In this document: positions 9,169 to 18,009 of the stretch, piece after piece
Layout of the letters: the number at the start of each line of letters is the position of its first letter
Position numbering within the stretch: the stretch's first letter is position 1
NCBI RefSeq assembly: GCF_014058685.1
Contig: NZ_CP059055.1
Location: forward strand, 558,001 to 622,000
Direction: 5' to 3'
DNA length: 64,000 nt
Source of the DNA: Lactobacillus johnsonii
GTDB lineage: Bacteria > Bacillota > Bacilli > Lactobacillales > Lactobacillaceae
Program-made: the position numbers and the translations under genes
The notes under the pieces: model-generated
What the model was told of the DNA's origin: nothing
The model's input: only the letters and a program-made list of their open reading frames with translations
The model's database searches: none

Positions 9169-9873
9169 ATGCATATAGCAGTGACACTCCCTGAAATAAT
9201 TGTGCGTTTAGCGCTTTCTGTTTTCATGGCTAGTGTCATAGGCTATGATCGTGAACATAAAAATCGTCCTGCTGGAATTAAGACACATGCCTTAGTTTGT
9301 GCTGGTGCGTGTATTATTGCTCTTATTCAGGAAAAGATAGGCTATGATGCAATTCAAATTGCTATTCATCAACCAAAGCTTGCCGGAATAGTAAGAGCGG
9401 ATGAAGCTAGATTGATTGCACAAGTTGTTTCAGGAATAGGATTTTTAGGTGCTGGAACTATCTTAGTCCAACATCGAACAGTGTTAGGATTAACAACAGC
9501 AGCTAGTCTATGGGCAGTTGCTGGAATTGGACTGGCGATAGGAATGGGAGATTATACAATTGGCATTGCCGGTGCTGTAGCAGTAGTTTTAGTATTAGTA
9601 TTTTCTAAAAAACTAATCCAAGTACATGCAATGAAAAGATTGGAAATTCAGTATAAGCATAAAGTTGAGACGAAAGAATTTATCCAACATTATTTTGAAA
9701 AGCACCATATTACTGTAACTAACGTTAACTTTAAGGTAACACAAAAACCAGAAGGACAGATCTATGTTAATATTTATGAGATAGAGATTCCTCGTTCGTT
9801 AAACTACGCAGAAATTATTGAAGATATTTCAATGAATAAAAATATTATGTGTATTCAAATGGTAAGTATTTAA
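9169..9873 (+). CDS. MgtC/SapB family membrane protein
   Basis: The N-terminal half has about four membrane segments with the MgtC signature (GYDREHKNRPAGIKTHALV, then GIGFLGAGTI and LTTAASLWAVAGIGLAIG). The C-terminal soluble part (about 150-234) resembles the ACT-like tail of this family. Family members affect Mg homeostasis, membrane potential or acid tolerance, without a single agreed activity. The ATG follows the EIID stop directly and rpoN begins 25 bp downstream, so it belongs to the sigma-54 PTS operon. This is an unusual partner for a PTS. Confidence 0.88.
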   Translation: MHIAVTLPEIIVRLALSVFMASVIGYDREHKNRPAGIKTHALVCAGACIIALIQEKIGYDAIQIAIHQPKLAGIVRADEARLIAQVVSGIGFLGAGTILVQHRTVLGLTTAASLWAVAGIGLAIGMGDYTIGIAGAVAVVLVLVFSKKLIQVHAMKRLEIQYKHKVETKEFIQHYFEKHHITVTNVNFKVTQKPEGQIYVNIYEIEIPRSLNYAEIIEDISMNKNIMCIQMVSI

Positions 9874-9898
9874 GGTATAAGTAAAGGGAGAAAAGTCG

Positions 9899-11167
9899 AT
9901 GATGCAGGCTCAAAGTATGTCACTTAAGGTACAAGAGAAGCTTGTAACACGGCTTTTTTTGTCTACTAAATTAAGACACGATCTGAGAATTTTATCTTAT
10001 AATGCTCATGATCTCAGTACCGTGATTCAAGAATTTGCTCAAGAGAATCCCTTTGTTGAATTAAAAAATCCAAGTAAAGAATTACAAAATTTAGACTGGA
10101 TTCAAGACAATGAAACTGAAAATCTAATTGATCATCTCTTAAGTCAAGTGAGGATAAGCGATTGGTCTAATAAAAGTAAGAGAGTTGTTACCTTTTTAAT
10201 TTATCAGTTGGATAATGATGGATATTTACGAAAGAGTTTAGAAAATTTAAAAAGTAAAGTAATATTTTCTCTACAAGAACTTAATGCTGGAAGAGATAGA
10301 CTGCAAAAACTTGATCCTATTGGAATAGGTGCTAAGGATTTAAATGAGTGTTTGTTACTTCAAGCTAGGGATAAAAAAGATTTTAATAGCATTGCGATTA
10401 GTTTATTAGAGAAGCATGAGCTGGAAGCCTTAGCTGATCCAAGTAAATGGGCTACTCTGCCGTATGAACATGAAAAAATAATAACGGCACTAAAAGCCAT
10501 TCAAACTCTAAATCCTGCTCCGGCTAGTGAATATGAATTAGGAGAACCAACCCAATATTTAATTCCAGATTTAAAATTTTATTTTGAAGATGGAAGATTA
10601 CTGATTAGCTCTGCTCGATCAAATTTACCTGAAATGATTTTTGATGATGAAAAGTTTGTTGAGCTACAAAAAGATAGCGAAATAAAAGATAAGGATTATT
10701 TTATAAAACAAAAGAAGGATTTTACTGACTTGCATTATGCAATTCAGCAACGTGAAGAGACGCTACTAAATCTAGGGAAATTTTTGGGAAGACGACAAGA
10801 AAAATATTTGTCCTCTCTGAATGAGCAAGATTTAGTAAGCATAAAATTAGAAGATGCAGCTACAGAATTAAATTTAGCAATAAGTACCATAAGTAGAGCA
10901 ATTAAAGATAAATATGTAGAGTGCCAAGGTAAGGTCTTTAGTCTAAAGCTCCTGTTTCCGCGAAAAAGTATCAGTAATTTAACTCAAAATCAACTTGAAA
11001 GAATGTTGAAGGATTTTATTAAGTTAGAAGATCCCCAAGAACCATTAAGTGACGAACAACTGGTAAATAAATTTGAAGAAAAAGAAATTTCAATTAGTCG
11101 TAGAACAATTTCTAAATATCGAAAGAAACTAGGAATTAAAAATAGTTATCAAAGAAATCAAAAATAA
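9899..11167 (+). CDS. rpoN: RNA polymerase sigma-54 factor
   Basis: Alternative sigma factor for -24/-12 promoters. The N-terminal activator-binding region I is Gln/Leu-rich (MSLKVQEKLVTRLFLSTKL), a core-binding middle region follows, and the RpoN box appears as RRTISKYRKKLGI at residues 401-413. The 422 residues are slightly short but normal for Firmicutes. ATG at 9899 with RBS AAAGGGAG; an ATG three bases later is an alternative. Only 25 bp separate it from the MgtC-like gene and I see no separate promoter, so it seems to be transcribed, at least partly, from the sigma-54 promoter at 6503. A bidirectional terminator follows. Confidence 0.95.
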   Translation: MMQAQSMSLKVQEKLVTRLFLSTKLRHDLRILSYNAHDLSTVIQEFAQENPFVELKNPSKELQNLDWIQDNETENLIDHLLSQVRISDWSNKSKRVVTFLIYQLDNDGYLRKSLENLKSKVIFSLQELNAGRDRLQKLDPIGIGAKDLNECLLLQARDKKDFNSIAISLLEKHELEALADPSKWATLPYEHEKIITALKAIQTLNPAPASEYELGEPTQYLIPDLKFYFEDGRLLISSARSNLPEMIFDDEKFVELQKDSEIKDKDYFIKQKKDFTDLHYAIQQREETLLNLGKFLGRRQEKYLSSLNEQDLVSIKLEDAATELNLAISTISRAIKDKYVECQGKVFSLKLLFPRKSISNLTQNQLERMLKDFIKLEDPQEPLSDEQLVNKFEEKEISISRRTISKYRKKLGIKNSYQRNQK

Positions 11168-11170
11168 AGC

Positions 11171-11206
11171 AAAAACCCTCGTTGATCTAAGTCAACGAGG
11201 GTTTTT
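11171..11206. terminator. bidirectional terminator between rpoN and a small antisense-strand ORF
   Basis: AAAAACCCTCGTTGA pairs with TCAACGAGGGTTTTT. The A-run on one side and T-run on the other make it usable from both strands. Confidence 0.9.
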
Positions 11207-11247
11207 AATACTAAATTGTAGAGGAAAATGAAGAATGGATTATGGAT

Positions 11248-11355
11248 TTATTTCCTACGAACCTTTACAGGAACTGGAACTGGTTTATTTATAATTACTG
11301 CGTTGGTAGCAAGTAATGCTACAGCACTAATACCTAAAATTAATAATAATGTCAT
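11248..11355 (-). CDS. putative 35-residue single-span membrane peptide
   Basis: Reading the minus strand, ATG at 11355 opens a 35-codon frame. It encodes a hydrophobic N-terminal helix (MTLLLILGISAVALLA), a polar and proline-rich stretch (KPVPVPV) and a basic tail KVRRK. This is the layout of a small inner-membrane protein with a positive-inside end. AAAGGA lies about nine bases upstream of the ATG, and the shared terminator at 11171 would end the transcript. Its function is unknown. The call rests on topology and RBS only. Confidence 0.5.
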   Translation of the reverse strand: MTLLLILGISAVALLATNAVIINKPVPVPVKVRRK

Positions 11356-11597
11356 TTAAACCATTCCTTTCTTACTTGATTGATATCAATATTAAGAGTA
11401 ATTTATGAATTTTTTGTGACTTATATTTAAGATAAAATCTAAAAAAATATAAATAATTTTTCTTTATTTATAAAATACGAACAATATAATTATTAGTAGT
11501 AAAAATAATTAATAAATAAGTGTAAAAAGACTAAAAAAATCATCGAATTTATGTTAAAATTTCATCATTGGCGATTTTAATAAAGAGGAATTAAAGA
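11356..11597. other. AT-rich intergenic stretch upstream of hpt
   Basis: Very A/T-rich DNA with no convincing ORF or RNA gene. It should hold the promoters of hpt (plus strand) and, if real, of the small minus-strand ORF. No hexamer pair was clear enough to call. Confidence 0.5.
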
Positions 11598-12134
11598 ATG
11601 AATAACGATATCGAAAGTGTATTGTATACTCAAAATGATTTAAACAATCGTATGGATGAAATGGCTGCTGAATTAAATAAAAAATATAAAAATGAAGAGC
11701 CAATTATTATTCCAGTCTTAAATGGAGCAATGATTTTTGCTAGTGATATGATTAAGAGATTAAGTTTTAAGCTAACTATTGATCCTATTAAGGCATCTAG
11801 TTATGAAGGAAGCCAATCCACAGGAAAAGTAAAGATTACGCAGGATATTAAGTCGGATGTAACAAATCGTCCAGTAATTTTTATGGAAGATATTATTGAT
11901 ACGGGACGTACTTTACAAGCACTTAGTGAAATAATGAAAGAACGTGGGGCTAAAAGCGTAGAAGTTGTATCTATGCTTGATAAGCCTGAAACCCGTGTCG
12001 TAGATTTTCATGCAGATTATTATGGTTTTAAGGCTCCTGATGAGTTTTTAGTTGGCTATGGATTAGATTATAATGGCTTGTATAGAAACTTGCCTTATGT
12101 CGGAATTTTAAAGCATGAAGTTTATGCTAGTTAA
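11598..12134 (+). CDS. hpt: hypoxanthine phosphoribosyltransferase
   Basis: Purine salvage enzyme making IMP and GMP from hypoxanthine or guanine with PRPP. The PRPP-binding motif is seen as FMEDIIDTGRTL at about 95-106. The 178-residue length and the C-terminal DEFLVGYGLDY segment are typical of HPRT. RBS AGAGGA. An amidotransferase-like gene follows after 11 bp and is probably cotranscribed. Confidence 0.92.
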   Translation: MNNDIESVLYTQNDLNNRMDEMAAELNKKYKNEEPIIIPVLNGAMIFASDMIKRLSFKLTIDPIKASSYEGSQSTGKVKITQDIKSDVTNRPVIFMEDIIDTGRTLQALSEIMKERGAKSVEVVSMLDKPETRVVDFHADYYGFKAPDEFLVGYGLDYNGLYRNLPYVGILKHEVYAS

Positions 12135-12145
12135 AGGGATAAATA

Positions 12146-12817
12146 ATGCGCGTTAATATATTGCAACATACTCCAAACGAGGGGCCCGGTGCAATTAAAA
12201 CCTGGGCCGATAGTCACCATTATGAACTCTATGTGTATCACCCTGAAACTTTTGGTAAATTGCCAACTGCTAATGAAACAGATCTACTCGTAATTCTAGG
12301 TGGTCCCATGAGTCCAAACGATAATCTAGAGTGGATTAAGCAAGAGAGAGTTCTAATTAAAAGAATGCTTGATGCCGGTAAGCCGATGTTTGGGGCTTGT
12401 CTTGGCGCACAACAAATTGCAATGACTACCGGAGCTAAAATTTTAGATGCTCCTCATAAAGAAGTAGGCTGGGCTCCAGTTTATTTAAAAGATACAACAC
12501 TACCGGATATTCCTAAAGAATTAACGGCCCTTCATTGGCACCAACAAATGTTTGAAATTCCTGTAGGTGCAAAACTTTTATTTTCGAGTGACTTAGTAGA
12601 GAATCAGGGCTTTTTATTAGGAGATAATGTTATCGGCTTACAGTTTCATTTTGAGCCTGAAGAAGATAACGTTCGAGAAATTGCGATTAACGATAGTGGG
12701 TATCCACTTGAAAATAATGATCTAAATCAGACTGCTGAAGAAATCATTGCTCATGGTGTACCGAAAGAAAATAAAGAGGTAATGTTTAAATTACTCGATT
12801 TTATTACTAAAAAATGA
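12146..12817 (+). CDS. class I glutamine amidotransferase-like protein
   Basis: A stand-alone GATase1-fold protein of 223 residues. The nucleophile elbow FGACLGAQQIA places Cys at about residue 84, and the His-Glu pair appears in LQFHFEPEED near 166-172. LHWHQQMFEIP is typical of the GMP-synthase-like amidotransferase subgroup. The glutamine-derived ammonia acceptor is unknown. Close spacing behind hpt hints at purine metabolism, but that is inference from context. RBS AAAGGGAT. Confidence 0.85.
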   Translation: MRVNILQHTPNEGPGAIKTWADSHHYELYVYHPETFGKLPTANETDLLVILGGPMSPNDNLEWIKQERVLIKRMLDAGKPMFGACLGAQQIAMTTGAKILDAPHKEVGWAPVYLKDTTLPDIPKELTALHWHQQMFEIPVGAKLLFSSDLVENQGFLLGDNVIGLQFHFEPEEDNVREIAINDSGYPLENNDLNQTAEEIIAHGVPKENKEVMFKLLDFITKK

Positions 12818-12888
12818 GTGTAAATTTTGGACTACTAATAAAAAGTAAGCTATCATAAAGCTGTAAGTTTTTTTGAGGAGGAAAAATT

Positions 12889-13521
12889 ATGGCTAAAATA
12901 TTTATTTTTGGTGGTTCCGGAAGAGTAGCTACAGATTTAATTAAAGATTTAGTAGCTGATGGTAATACAGTGACAGCAGCAGCTCGTCATCCAGAAAATA
13001 TTATTAAACTTGATGGTGTAACACCTGATAAGCTTGATTTACATGCTGATGTAGAAGATATTACTAAACAAGTAAAAGGTTTTGATACTATTTACTTTAC
13101 GGCTGGATCTCGTGGTAAGGACCTTATTCAAACTGATGCTATGGGAGCAATAAAAACTATGATGGCTGCTGAAAAAGCAGGTGTTAAACGCTATATTATG
13201 CTCAGTTCAATGCTTAGCTTAGATGTAGACTCATGGAAGAAGATTCCAGGTCTTGATGACTATCTAGCTGCTAAATTCTTTGCTGATACTTATTTAATGG
13301 ATTCAACTAATCTTGAATATACAATTTTGCAACCTACGAATCTCACTGAAGAAGCCGGAACAGGCAAAATCAAACTTAATGCTGGACCAAGTGACTCCAA
13401 TCCAATTCCTGATGTTGCTAAAACATTGGCTGAAATTCTAAAATATCCAAATACTATTGATAAGGTTATTCCAATGAGTAGTGGGAATACTCCAATTGAT
13501 CAAGCCTTGAAAGAAATTTAA
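12889..13521 (+). CDS. NAD(P)-binding atypical short-chain reductase (NmrA/YwnB-like)
   Basis: A Rossmann-fold protein of 210 residues. The dinucleotide-binding loop is IFGGSGRVATDL at the N-terminus, an acidic residue follows the second strand, and MLSSM takes the place of the SDR serine region. These NAD(P)H-binding proteins include reductases, epimerases and redox sensors; the substrate is unknown. RBS GAGGAGG gives a clear start. A terminator follows. Confidence 0.85.
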   Translation: MAKIFIFGGSGRVATDLIKDLVADGNTVTAAARHPENIIKLDGVTPDKLDLHADVEDITKQVKGFDTIYFTAGSRGKDLIQTDAMGAIKTMMAAEKAGVKRYIMLSSMLSLDVDSWKKIPGLDDYLAAKFFADTYLMDSTNLEYTILQPTNLTEEAGTGKIKLNAGPSDSNPIPDVAKTLAEILKYPNTIDKVIPMSSGNTPIDQALKEI

Positions 13522-13528
13522 CTATAAG

Positions 13529-13554
13529 AAAAAGCTCCATTGTGGAGCTTTTTT
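13529..13554 (+). terminator. intrinsic terminator
   Basis: AAAGCTCCA / TGGAGCTTTTTT hairpin between the reductase gene and the convergent fRMsr gene. Confidence 0.85.
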
Positions 13555-13582
13555 GTGTTTATAGTGTTAAAAAAATTGATTT

Positions 13583-14041
13583 TTAGAATTTAAATACCTT
13601 AGAAATTTCTTCTAAGTATTTTTGATCTAACTCATCGAAGTTAGCTAATTTAGTTGAATCAAAATCAAAAACTCCCCATAGATTGCCGTTTGTTTTAAAG
13701 ATAGGGACAACAATTTCAGAATTTGATTCACTATCGCAGGCAATATGTCCAGCAAATTCATGTACATTTTTTACAATTTGAGTTTGCTTTTCTTTTGCAG
13801 CTGTTCCGCATACTCCTTTGCCAATTTGAATATGAACACAAGCTGGTTTTCCTTGGAAAGGACCAAGAATTAATTCTTGATTCTCATAACGATATACACC
13901 AGCAAAGTTAACATTATTAAGTGAATTAAACAATAAAGCTGAAATATTTGCTGTATTTGCAATCCAATCGTTTTCGCCTTCGACTAAGGCTTGGGCTTGT
14001 TTTAATAATAATTGATAATTGTCTTCTGTAGTGGCAGCCAT
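13583..14041 (-). CDS. free methionine-(R)-sulfoxide reductase (GAF-domain)
   Basis: A 152-residue single GAF domain enzyme reducing free Met-R-sulfoxide with thioredoxin. Three cysteines stand at 68, 78 (GKGVCGTAA) and 102 (HIACDSES). The spacings of 10 and 24 equal those I recall for the catalytic set of E. coli fRMsr. The flanking DSESNSEIVVPI and GVFDFDS segments are also family-typical. RBS AGAAGG precedes the ATG. It likely serves oxidative stress repair. Confidence 0.92.
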   Translation of the reverse strand: MAATTEDNYQLLLKQAQALVEGENDWIANTANISALLFNSLNNVNFAGVYRYENQELILGPFQGKPACVHIQIGKGVCGTAAKEKQTQIVKNVHEFAGHIACDSESNSEIVVPIFKTNGNLWGVFDFDSTKLANFDELDQKYLEEISKVFKF

Positions 14042-14088
14042 AATTGAATACCTTCTTTCTGTTAAATTGTTCTAATTCTAACATTAAT

Positions 14089-15300
14089 TTAGTAAATTAA
14101 GGATTTTAAGCCAATTTTTTTCAGAAGAAACTTATGTATCACCATAACTATATAGGCAGTAATAAAAATAAGTGGAGCTAAAGAAATTGGTAATAAAAAA
14201 ATTAACAAGATAGCGGTAAGGAGTGGCTTTTCTAAAATAATCGTAATGCTGGTAGCTACTGCTAGTGATACAGTAATTGCGGGCTGAATAGGGATGAATT
14301 GAGCAATTGCAGCACCAACAGCGACACTAGCAAAAATTGCTGGAAAAATTTTACCCCCACGCCATCCCATTGCAAATCCAACATGGGTAGAAATTGTTTT
14401 TATTAGAGCAATTAATAGTAAAAATAATGGCGAATAGGAAAGAGCAGTTTTAGAAAATGGAACAATGTGAAATTCGCCTGAAAAGAGTGCGTAATCAGTT
14501 ACTAAAGTTAAAACGCTTAGCACAATGCCCCATAAGGTTGCTTTTAAAAGTGCTGGTAAGGCCCAAGTCTCTACTCTAGTAAATATTTTTTCTAAATATA
14601 AGAAGAAATATGCAAAAAGCATCCCACCTATAAGAGGAATTAGACTATACCAGAGAATAGTCCATGACCAGTGAATTGGACGTTCATGAATTCCGAATGC
14701 TCCTTCTTCAGGAAAAAGTTTAAAGATCAAAATTGTTCCAATTAATCCAATTAAAATATTAAAAGTGATGAACCATTTTTTTTGATTTTTAGTTCTAAAA
14801 AGCTCACTAAACTTTGGGGATTGCAATAGAGTATCTTTATCAATGCCTATTTGCCAAACATGAACCCAGCTTTTGTAATGAGTAGTCATCAATCTAATTT
14901 TATCTCCGAGCCAATTTATCATCCCGGAAGTAAGAACAGTGGTGGAAGCTTCTGGCCCAATACTTCCGCCAGCTCCTAATGATAAAAGCCCTAAAGTAAA
15001 AGATTTCCACCAAGAATGATAATCAAGTTTTCCACTTTTTCGCACATCATGTAGTACTTCTTCAATCGTTAAAGGATAGGAACCTAATTTCTTTACTAAG
15101 AAACCAATAATTATTCCAAATGGTATACAAATAAGAAAGGGATAAGCGGGACGCAAAGAAAAATTACTATGATGATTAAAGTAACCCCAAATAAAGTCAA
15201 TAACATAATTGATTAGGTTGAGGTATAAAGCAGTTAAAATACCAATAATAAAACTCCATATGCCACTAAAAATTAGAATATTTATGCTTTTTTTAGCCAT
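14089..15300 (-). CDS. ClC-family chloride channel/transporter
   Basis: A multi-pass membrane protein of 403 residues. The GKEGP-type motif is present as GAGGSIGPEAS (about 110-120) and the GxFxP-type motif as GGKIFPAIFAS (about 312-322). These loops form the anion path in ClC proteins. Bacterial ClCs are mostly H+/Cl- or fluoride antiporters, and the sequence alone does not decide which. Family length is usual. It is transcribed away from the helveticin-like gene. Confidence 0.85.
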   Translation of the reverse strand: MAKKSINILIFSGIWSFIIGILTALYLNLINYVIDFIWGYFNHHSNFSLRPAYPFLICIPFGIIIGFLVKKLGSYPLTIEEVLHDVRKSGKLDYHSWWKSFTLGLLSLGAGGSIGPEASTTVLTSGMINWLGDKIRLMTTHYKSWVHVWQIGIDKDTLLQSPKFSELFRTKNQKKWFITFNILIGLIGTILIFKLFPEEGAFGIHERPIHWSWTILWYSLIPLIGGMLFAYFFLYLEKIFTRVETWALPALLKATLWGIVLSVLTLVTDYALFSGEFHIVPFSKTALSYSPLFLLLIALIKTISTHVGFAMGWRGGKIFPAIFASVAVGAAIAQFIPIQPAITVSLAVATSITIILEKPLLTAILLIFLLPISLAPLIFITAYIVMVIHKFLLKKIGLKSLIY

Positions 15301-15426
15301 TATTTTCTATCAATTCCTTTATGCAATTTAGATTCATGATAGCAGTGTACTTTATTTGTTGTCTTGGTTCAAATCGCTCATAATAAATTTGGGAGCAGAA
15401 TAAATAAAGAAAGGATTGGTCCATTT

Positions 15427-16422
15427 ATGATTGGAAGAGAAACTCAAATATGCCTAGTAAATAAATTAGAGAATATTCACCATGTTGTAGTTCAAGCTTC
15501 CGCAATTGATGGAAGTAACGTCTTTGCCTTGCAGCTTCTTCATAAACAAAGTGACGTTGTTGTTTATCAAACTCCAAATGATAGCGAAACTGTTACATTT
15601 GATGAAGACCATCCTATTTTATACTTAAAAGGTCCAAATTCAGCTGGAACTGCTGGTGGACATACCCAGACCTGGATACAAAGTGGAGAAAATAATAAAT
15701 GGTTTGTTGGTACTAAACCCAAAAGACATGGAAATACATATTGGACCACACAAATTGCAAGAGTAACAGTACCGGGGTATCAAACACAGGTATTTGCTAA
15801 TAATACTGATTTACCACGTCTTTCCTATCTTAACCGAGCAGGAGCTGGTTATGGGGATGGAGGTACAGTTTATCCCGGAAAAGATTTAGTAAGAGTAGAG
15901 GCCACTGTTTCACCAAATGGTCATTATTTCTTGATTGCAAGTATTGATATAAATCATACGGGCTATTTTGCGCTTTATGACCTTAACGAAGTAAATAACA
16001 AATTAGATGCGGCAGAAGAAAAAGCTGAAGATATTAATATTGAAACCTTAACATGCTTAGGAGCATTTAAGGTTCCTCATTTTAATGATCAAAAGATTAT
16101 TTCAATTCAGGGTTATGGAATAGATGATAATAAAGACATTTATATTTCAAGTCAACCAAGTCCTCATACAACTTTTTTGGGTTTTCCAAGACAGGGAAAG
16201 CCGCGTGAAATTGTTAAAATTCCGTGGGGGATGGTTGATCCCGATAAATGGTCTGTAGTTAATTTAGATAATAGCTTAAAACTTGATGCGTTAGATTTTT
16301 GTACTGAATTTGAAGGAATTCAAGTAACTAGCGATTGTCTTTACTTAACAGTAGCTTATCATCAGCGCAACAGTGACTTAACAACTCTAATGAATCGTAT
16401 TTACCAAGTTGAAAAATTTTAG
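15427..16422 (+). CDS. helveticin J family class III bacteriocin-like protein
   Basis: It matches helveticin J of L. helveticus along its length by recalled motifs: AGGHTQTW, ARVTVPG, DLPRLSYLNRAG, VSPNGHYFLIAS, a GHF-like GYF, ISIQGYGIDDNKDIYISSQ and LYLTVAYH near the C-terminus. I chose ATG 15427 because AGAAAGGA lies upstream and the resulting 331 residues equal helveticin J in size; an upstream TTG at 15364 would add 21 residues. There is no signal peptide, as in helveticin J. No immunity or export gene adjoins it. Such proteins are heat-labile bacteriocins or cell-surface proteins; activity here is unproven. Confidence 0.88.
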   Translation: MIGRETQICLVNKLENIHHVVVQASAIDGSNVFALQLLHKQSDVVVYQTPNDSETVTFDEDHPILYLKGPNSAGTAGGHTQTWIQSGENNKWFVGTKPKRHGNTYWTTQIARVTVPGYQTQVFANNTDLPRLSYLNRAGAGYGDGGTVYPGKDLVRVEATVSPNGHYFLIASIDINHTGYFALYDLNEVNNKLDAAEEKAEDINIETLTCLGAFKVPHFNDQKIISIQGYGIDDNKDIYISSQPSPHTTFLGFPRQGKPREIVKIPWGMVDPDKWSVVNLDNSLKLDALDFCTEFEGIQVTSDCLYLTVAYHQRNSDLTTLMNRIYQVEKF

Positions 16423-16426
16423 AATG

Positions 16427-16458
16427 AAAAATAGGCAGACTTTTATGTCTGTCTATTT
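16427..16458 (+). terminator. intrinsic terminator after the helveticin-like gene
   Basis: ATAGGCAGAC / GTCTGTCTAT stem flanked by an A-run and a T-run. Confidence 0.85.
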
Positions 16459-16489
16459 TGCTATAATTGATAAAAATGAGGTGTAAGAA

Positions 16490-17056
16490 ATGGAAAAAAT
16501 TCGTTGTAGTTGGGGAAATAGTAAGAATTCACTCTACCGAAAATACCACGATGAAGAGTGGGGTAAGTTAAATCTAGATTCAACTTACTTATATGAAATG
16601 CTTGTATTAGAAAGTTTTCAATCGGGATTATCCTGGGAAACAATTTTAAATAAACGTGAAAATTTTCGAAAGGCATTTGCAAATTTTAACTATCATAAAG
16701 TAGCCAAATTTAATGAAGCTGATTTTGAAAGATTAATGCAAGACAAAGGAATTATCCGAAATCGACTAAAGATTAATGCTGCAATTAATAATGCGAAAGT
16801 TTTAGTTAAACTAGAAAACAACAATCAAACGTTCAAACAAATTCTAACTAAGTTTATCCCTGAACCAATAAATCACCATCCTAAAAAAATGGAAGATATT
16901 CCTGCTTCAAATGAATTATCTAACCAAATTTCAAAAGAAATGAAAAATCTCGGATTTAAATTTGTTGGTCCAATAACAATATATTCATTTTTACAGGCAG
17001 TTGGATTAATAAATGATCATATAGAAAATTGTAGTTTTAAGAATGGAGAACTGTAA
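16490..17056 (+). CDS. tag: DNA-3-methyladenine glycosylase I
   Basis: Base-excision enzyme removing 3-methyladenine. The N-terminus RCSWGNSKNSLYRKYHDEEWG carries the zinc-binding Cys and the conserved HDxEWG. FQSGLSWETILNKRENFRKAF is the helix-hairpin region. The C-terminal VGLINDHIENC contains the distal His and Cys zinc ligands. The 188 residues are full length. RBS GAGGTG. The stop overlaps the next start (TAATG). Confidence 0.95.
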   Translation: MEKIRCSWGNSKNSLYRKYHDEEWGKLNLDSTYLYEMLVLESFQSGLSWETILNKRENFRKAFANFNYHKVAKFNEADFERLMQDKGIIRNRLKINAAINNAKVLVKLENNNQTFKQILTKFIPEPINHHPKKMEDIPASNELSNQISKEMKNLGFKFVGPITIYSFLQAVGLINDHIENCSFKNGEL

Positions 17057-17994
17057 TGCCTTTACTACTACCGACAAAACAAGTAGTGATTATGTTTATT
17101 TTAATGTTTGTTGGATGGATTTGCTATCAGGTAAAATTTCTCCATGAACAAACAGTAAAAGATTTAACTAAGATACTTCTTTATGTGGTATCGCCATGCT
17201 TAATTATTAATTCTTTTCGCCAATCTTTTTCAGTTACTAGATTAATACAATTTAGTTTGATTTTTTTACTAGTACTTGTTTTATTTGTGTTCAAAATTAT
17301 TGTAAGCTCGATTCTCTTTAACAAAAGAACAATTAAAGACGAGCAAAAAAGAACAATTCTACGATATGCTGGAACTTACACTAATGCAGGTTTTATGGGA
17401 ATTCCCTTAGTACAAGCGCTTTTAGGGAATAATGGTGTATTTTTCGCAGTACCATATTTGATTATTTATAACATCTTTATGTGGACGCATGGGATTAGGA
17501 TGTTTACTAGAAAAAAGCAATCATTTAAAGAAAGTTTTCATCAAGCTATAGTTAACCCTAATATCATTGCAGCTATTGTAGGGATGATATTATTTGTAAT
17601 TCAAATTAAATTACCTGATATAGTTTCTGACCCTATGAATTATATTGCTAATTTGAATACTCCGCTAAGTATGATTGTTATTGGTACAAATCTTGGAGCT
17701 ATTAATTTAAAAGAAGACTGGCATGATAAATTAGTTTGGAGTGGGGTATTAGTTAGAAACTTCTTTTTCCCATTAATAATTTTAGGCTTCTTACTAATTT
17801 TGCCACTTCCATCAATTGCTAAAATGACAACTTTAATTATGGCAGCTTGTCCGGTGGCAGGAGTAGTAGTGCTTTTTAGCTTAATCAGTAATTTTGAAGT
17901 AAAATTTCCTACTAAATTAATGTGTTTATCTACTTTAGTAGCCATTATTACCATTCCAGTCATAATTAGTTTTGCTAATTTAATGGGAATATAG
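17056..17994 (+). CDS. AEC family (auxin efflux carrier-like) transporter
   Basis: A membrane protein of 312 residues with about ten predicted spans in two halves, a conserved ATYTNAGFMGIPLV-like segment (YAGTYTNAGFMGIPLV) and PLSMIVIGTNLG in the second half. Bacterial AEC members include malate and malonate carriers; the substrate is not evident. The ATG shares bases with the tag stop codon, so translation is coupled. Confidence 0.85.
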   Translation: MPLLLPTKQVVIMFILMFVGWICYQVKFLHEQTVKDLTKILLYVVSPCLIINSFRQSFSVTRLIQFSLIFLLVLVLFVFKIIVSSILFNKRTIKDEQKRTILRYAGTYTNAGFMGIPLVQALLGNNGVFFAVPYLIIYNIFMWTHGIRMFTRKKQSFKESFHQAIVNPNIIAAIVGMILFVIQIKLPDIVSDPMNYIANLNTPLSMIVIGTNLGAINLKEDWHDKLVWSGVLVRNFFFPLIILGFLLILPLPSIAKMTTLIMAACPVAGVVVLFSLISNFEVKFPTKLMCLSTLVAIITIPVIISFANLMGI

Positions 17995-18009
17995 GGGGAA
18001 AATGGAAAA

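Noticed and set aside
15364-15426. TTG start extending the helveticin-like protein by 21 residues
   Set aside because: No RBS precedes it, and the ATG at 15427 gives the family length with a good upstream site.
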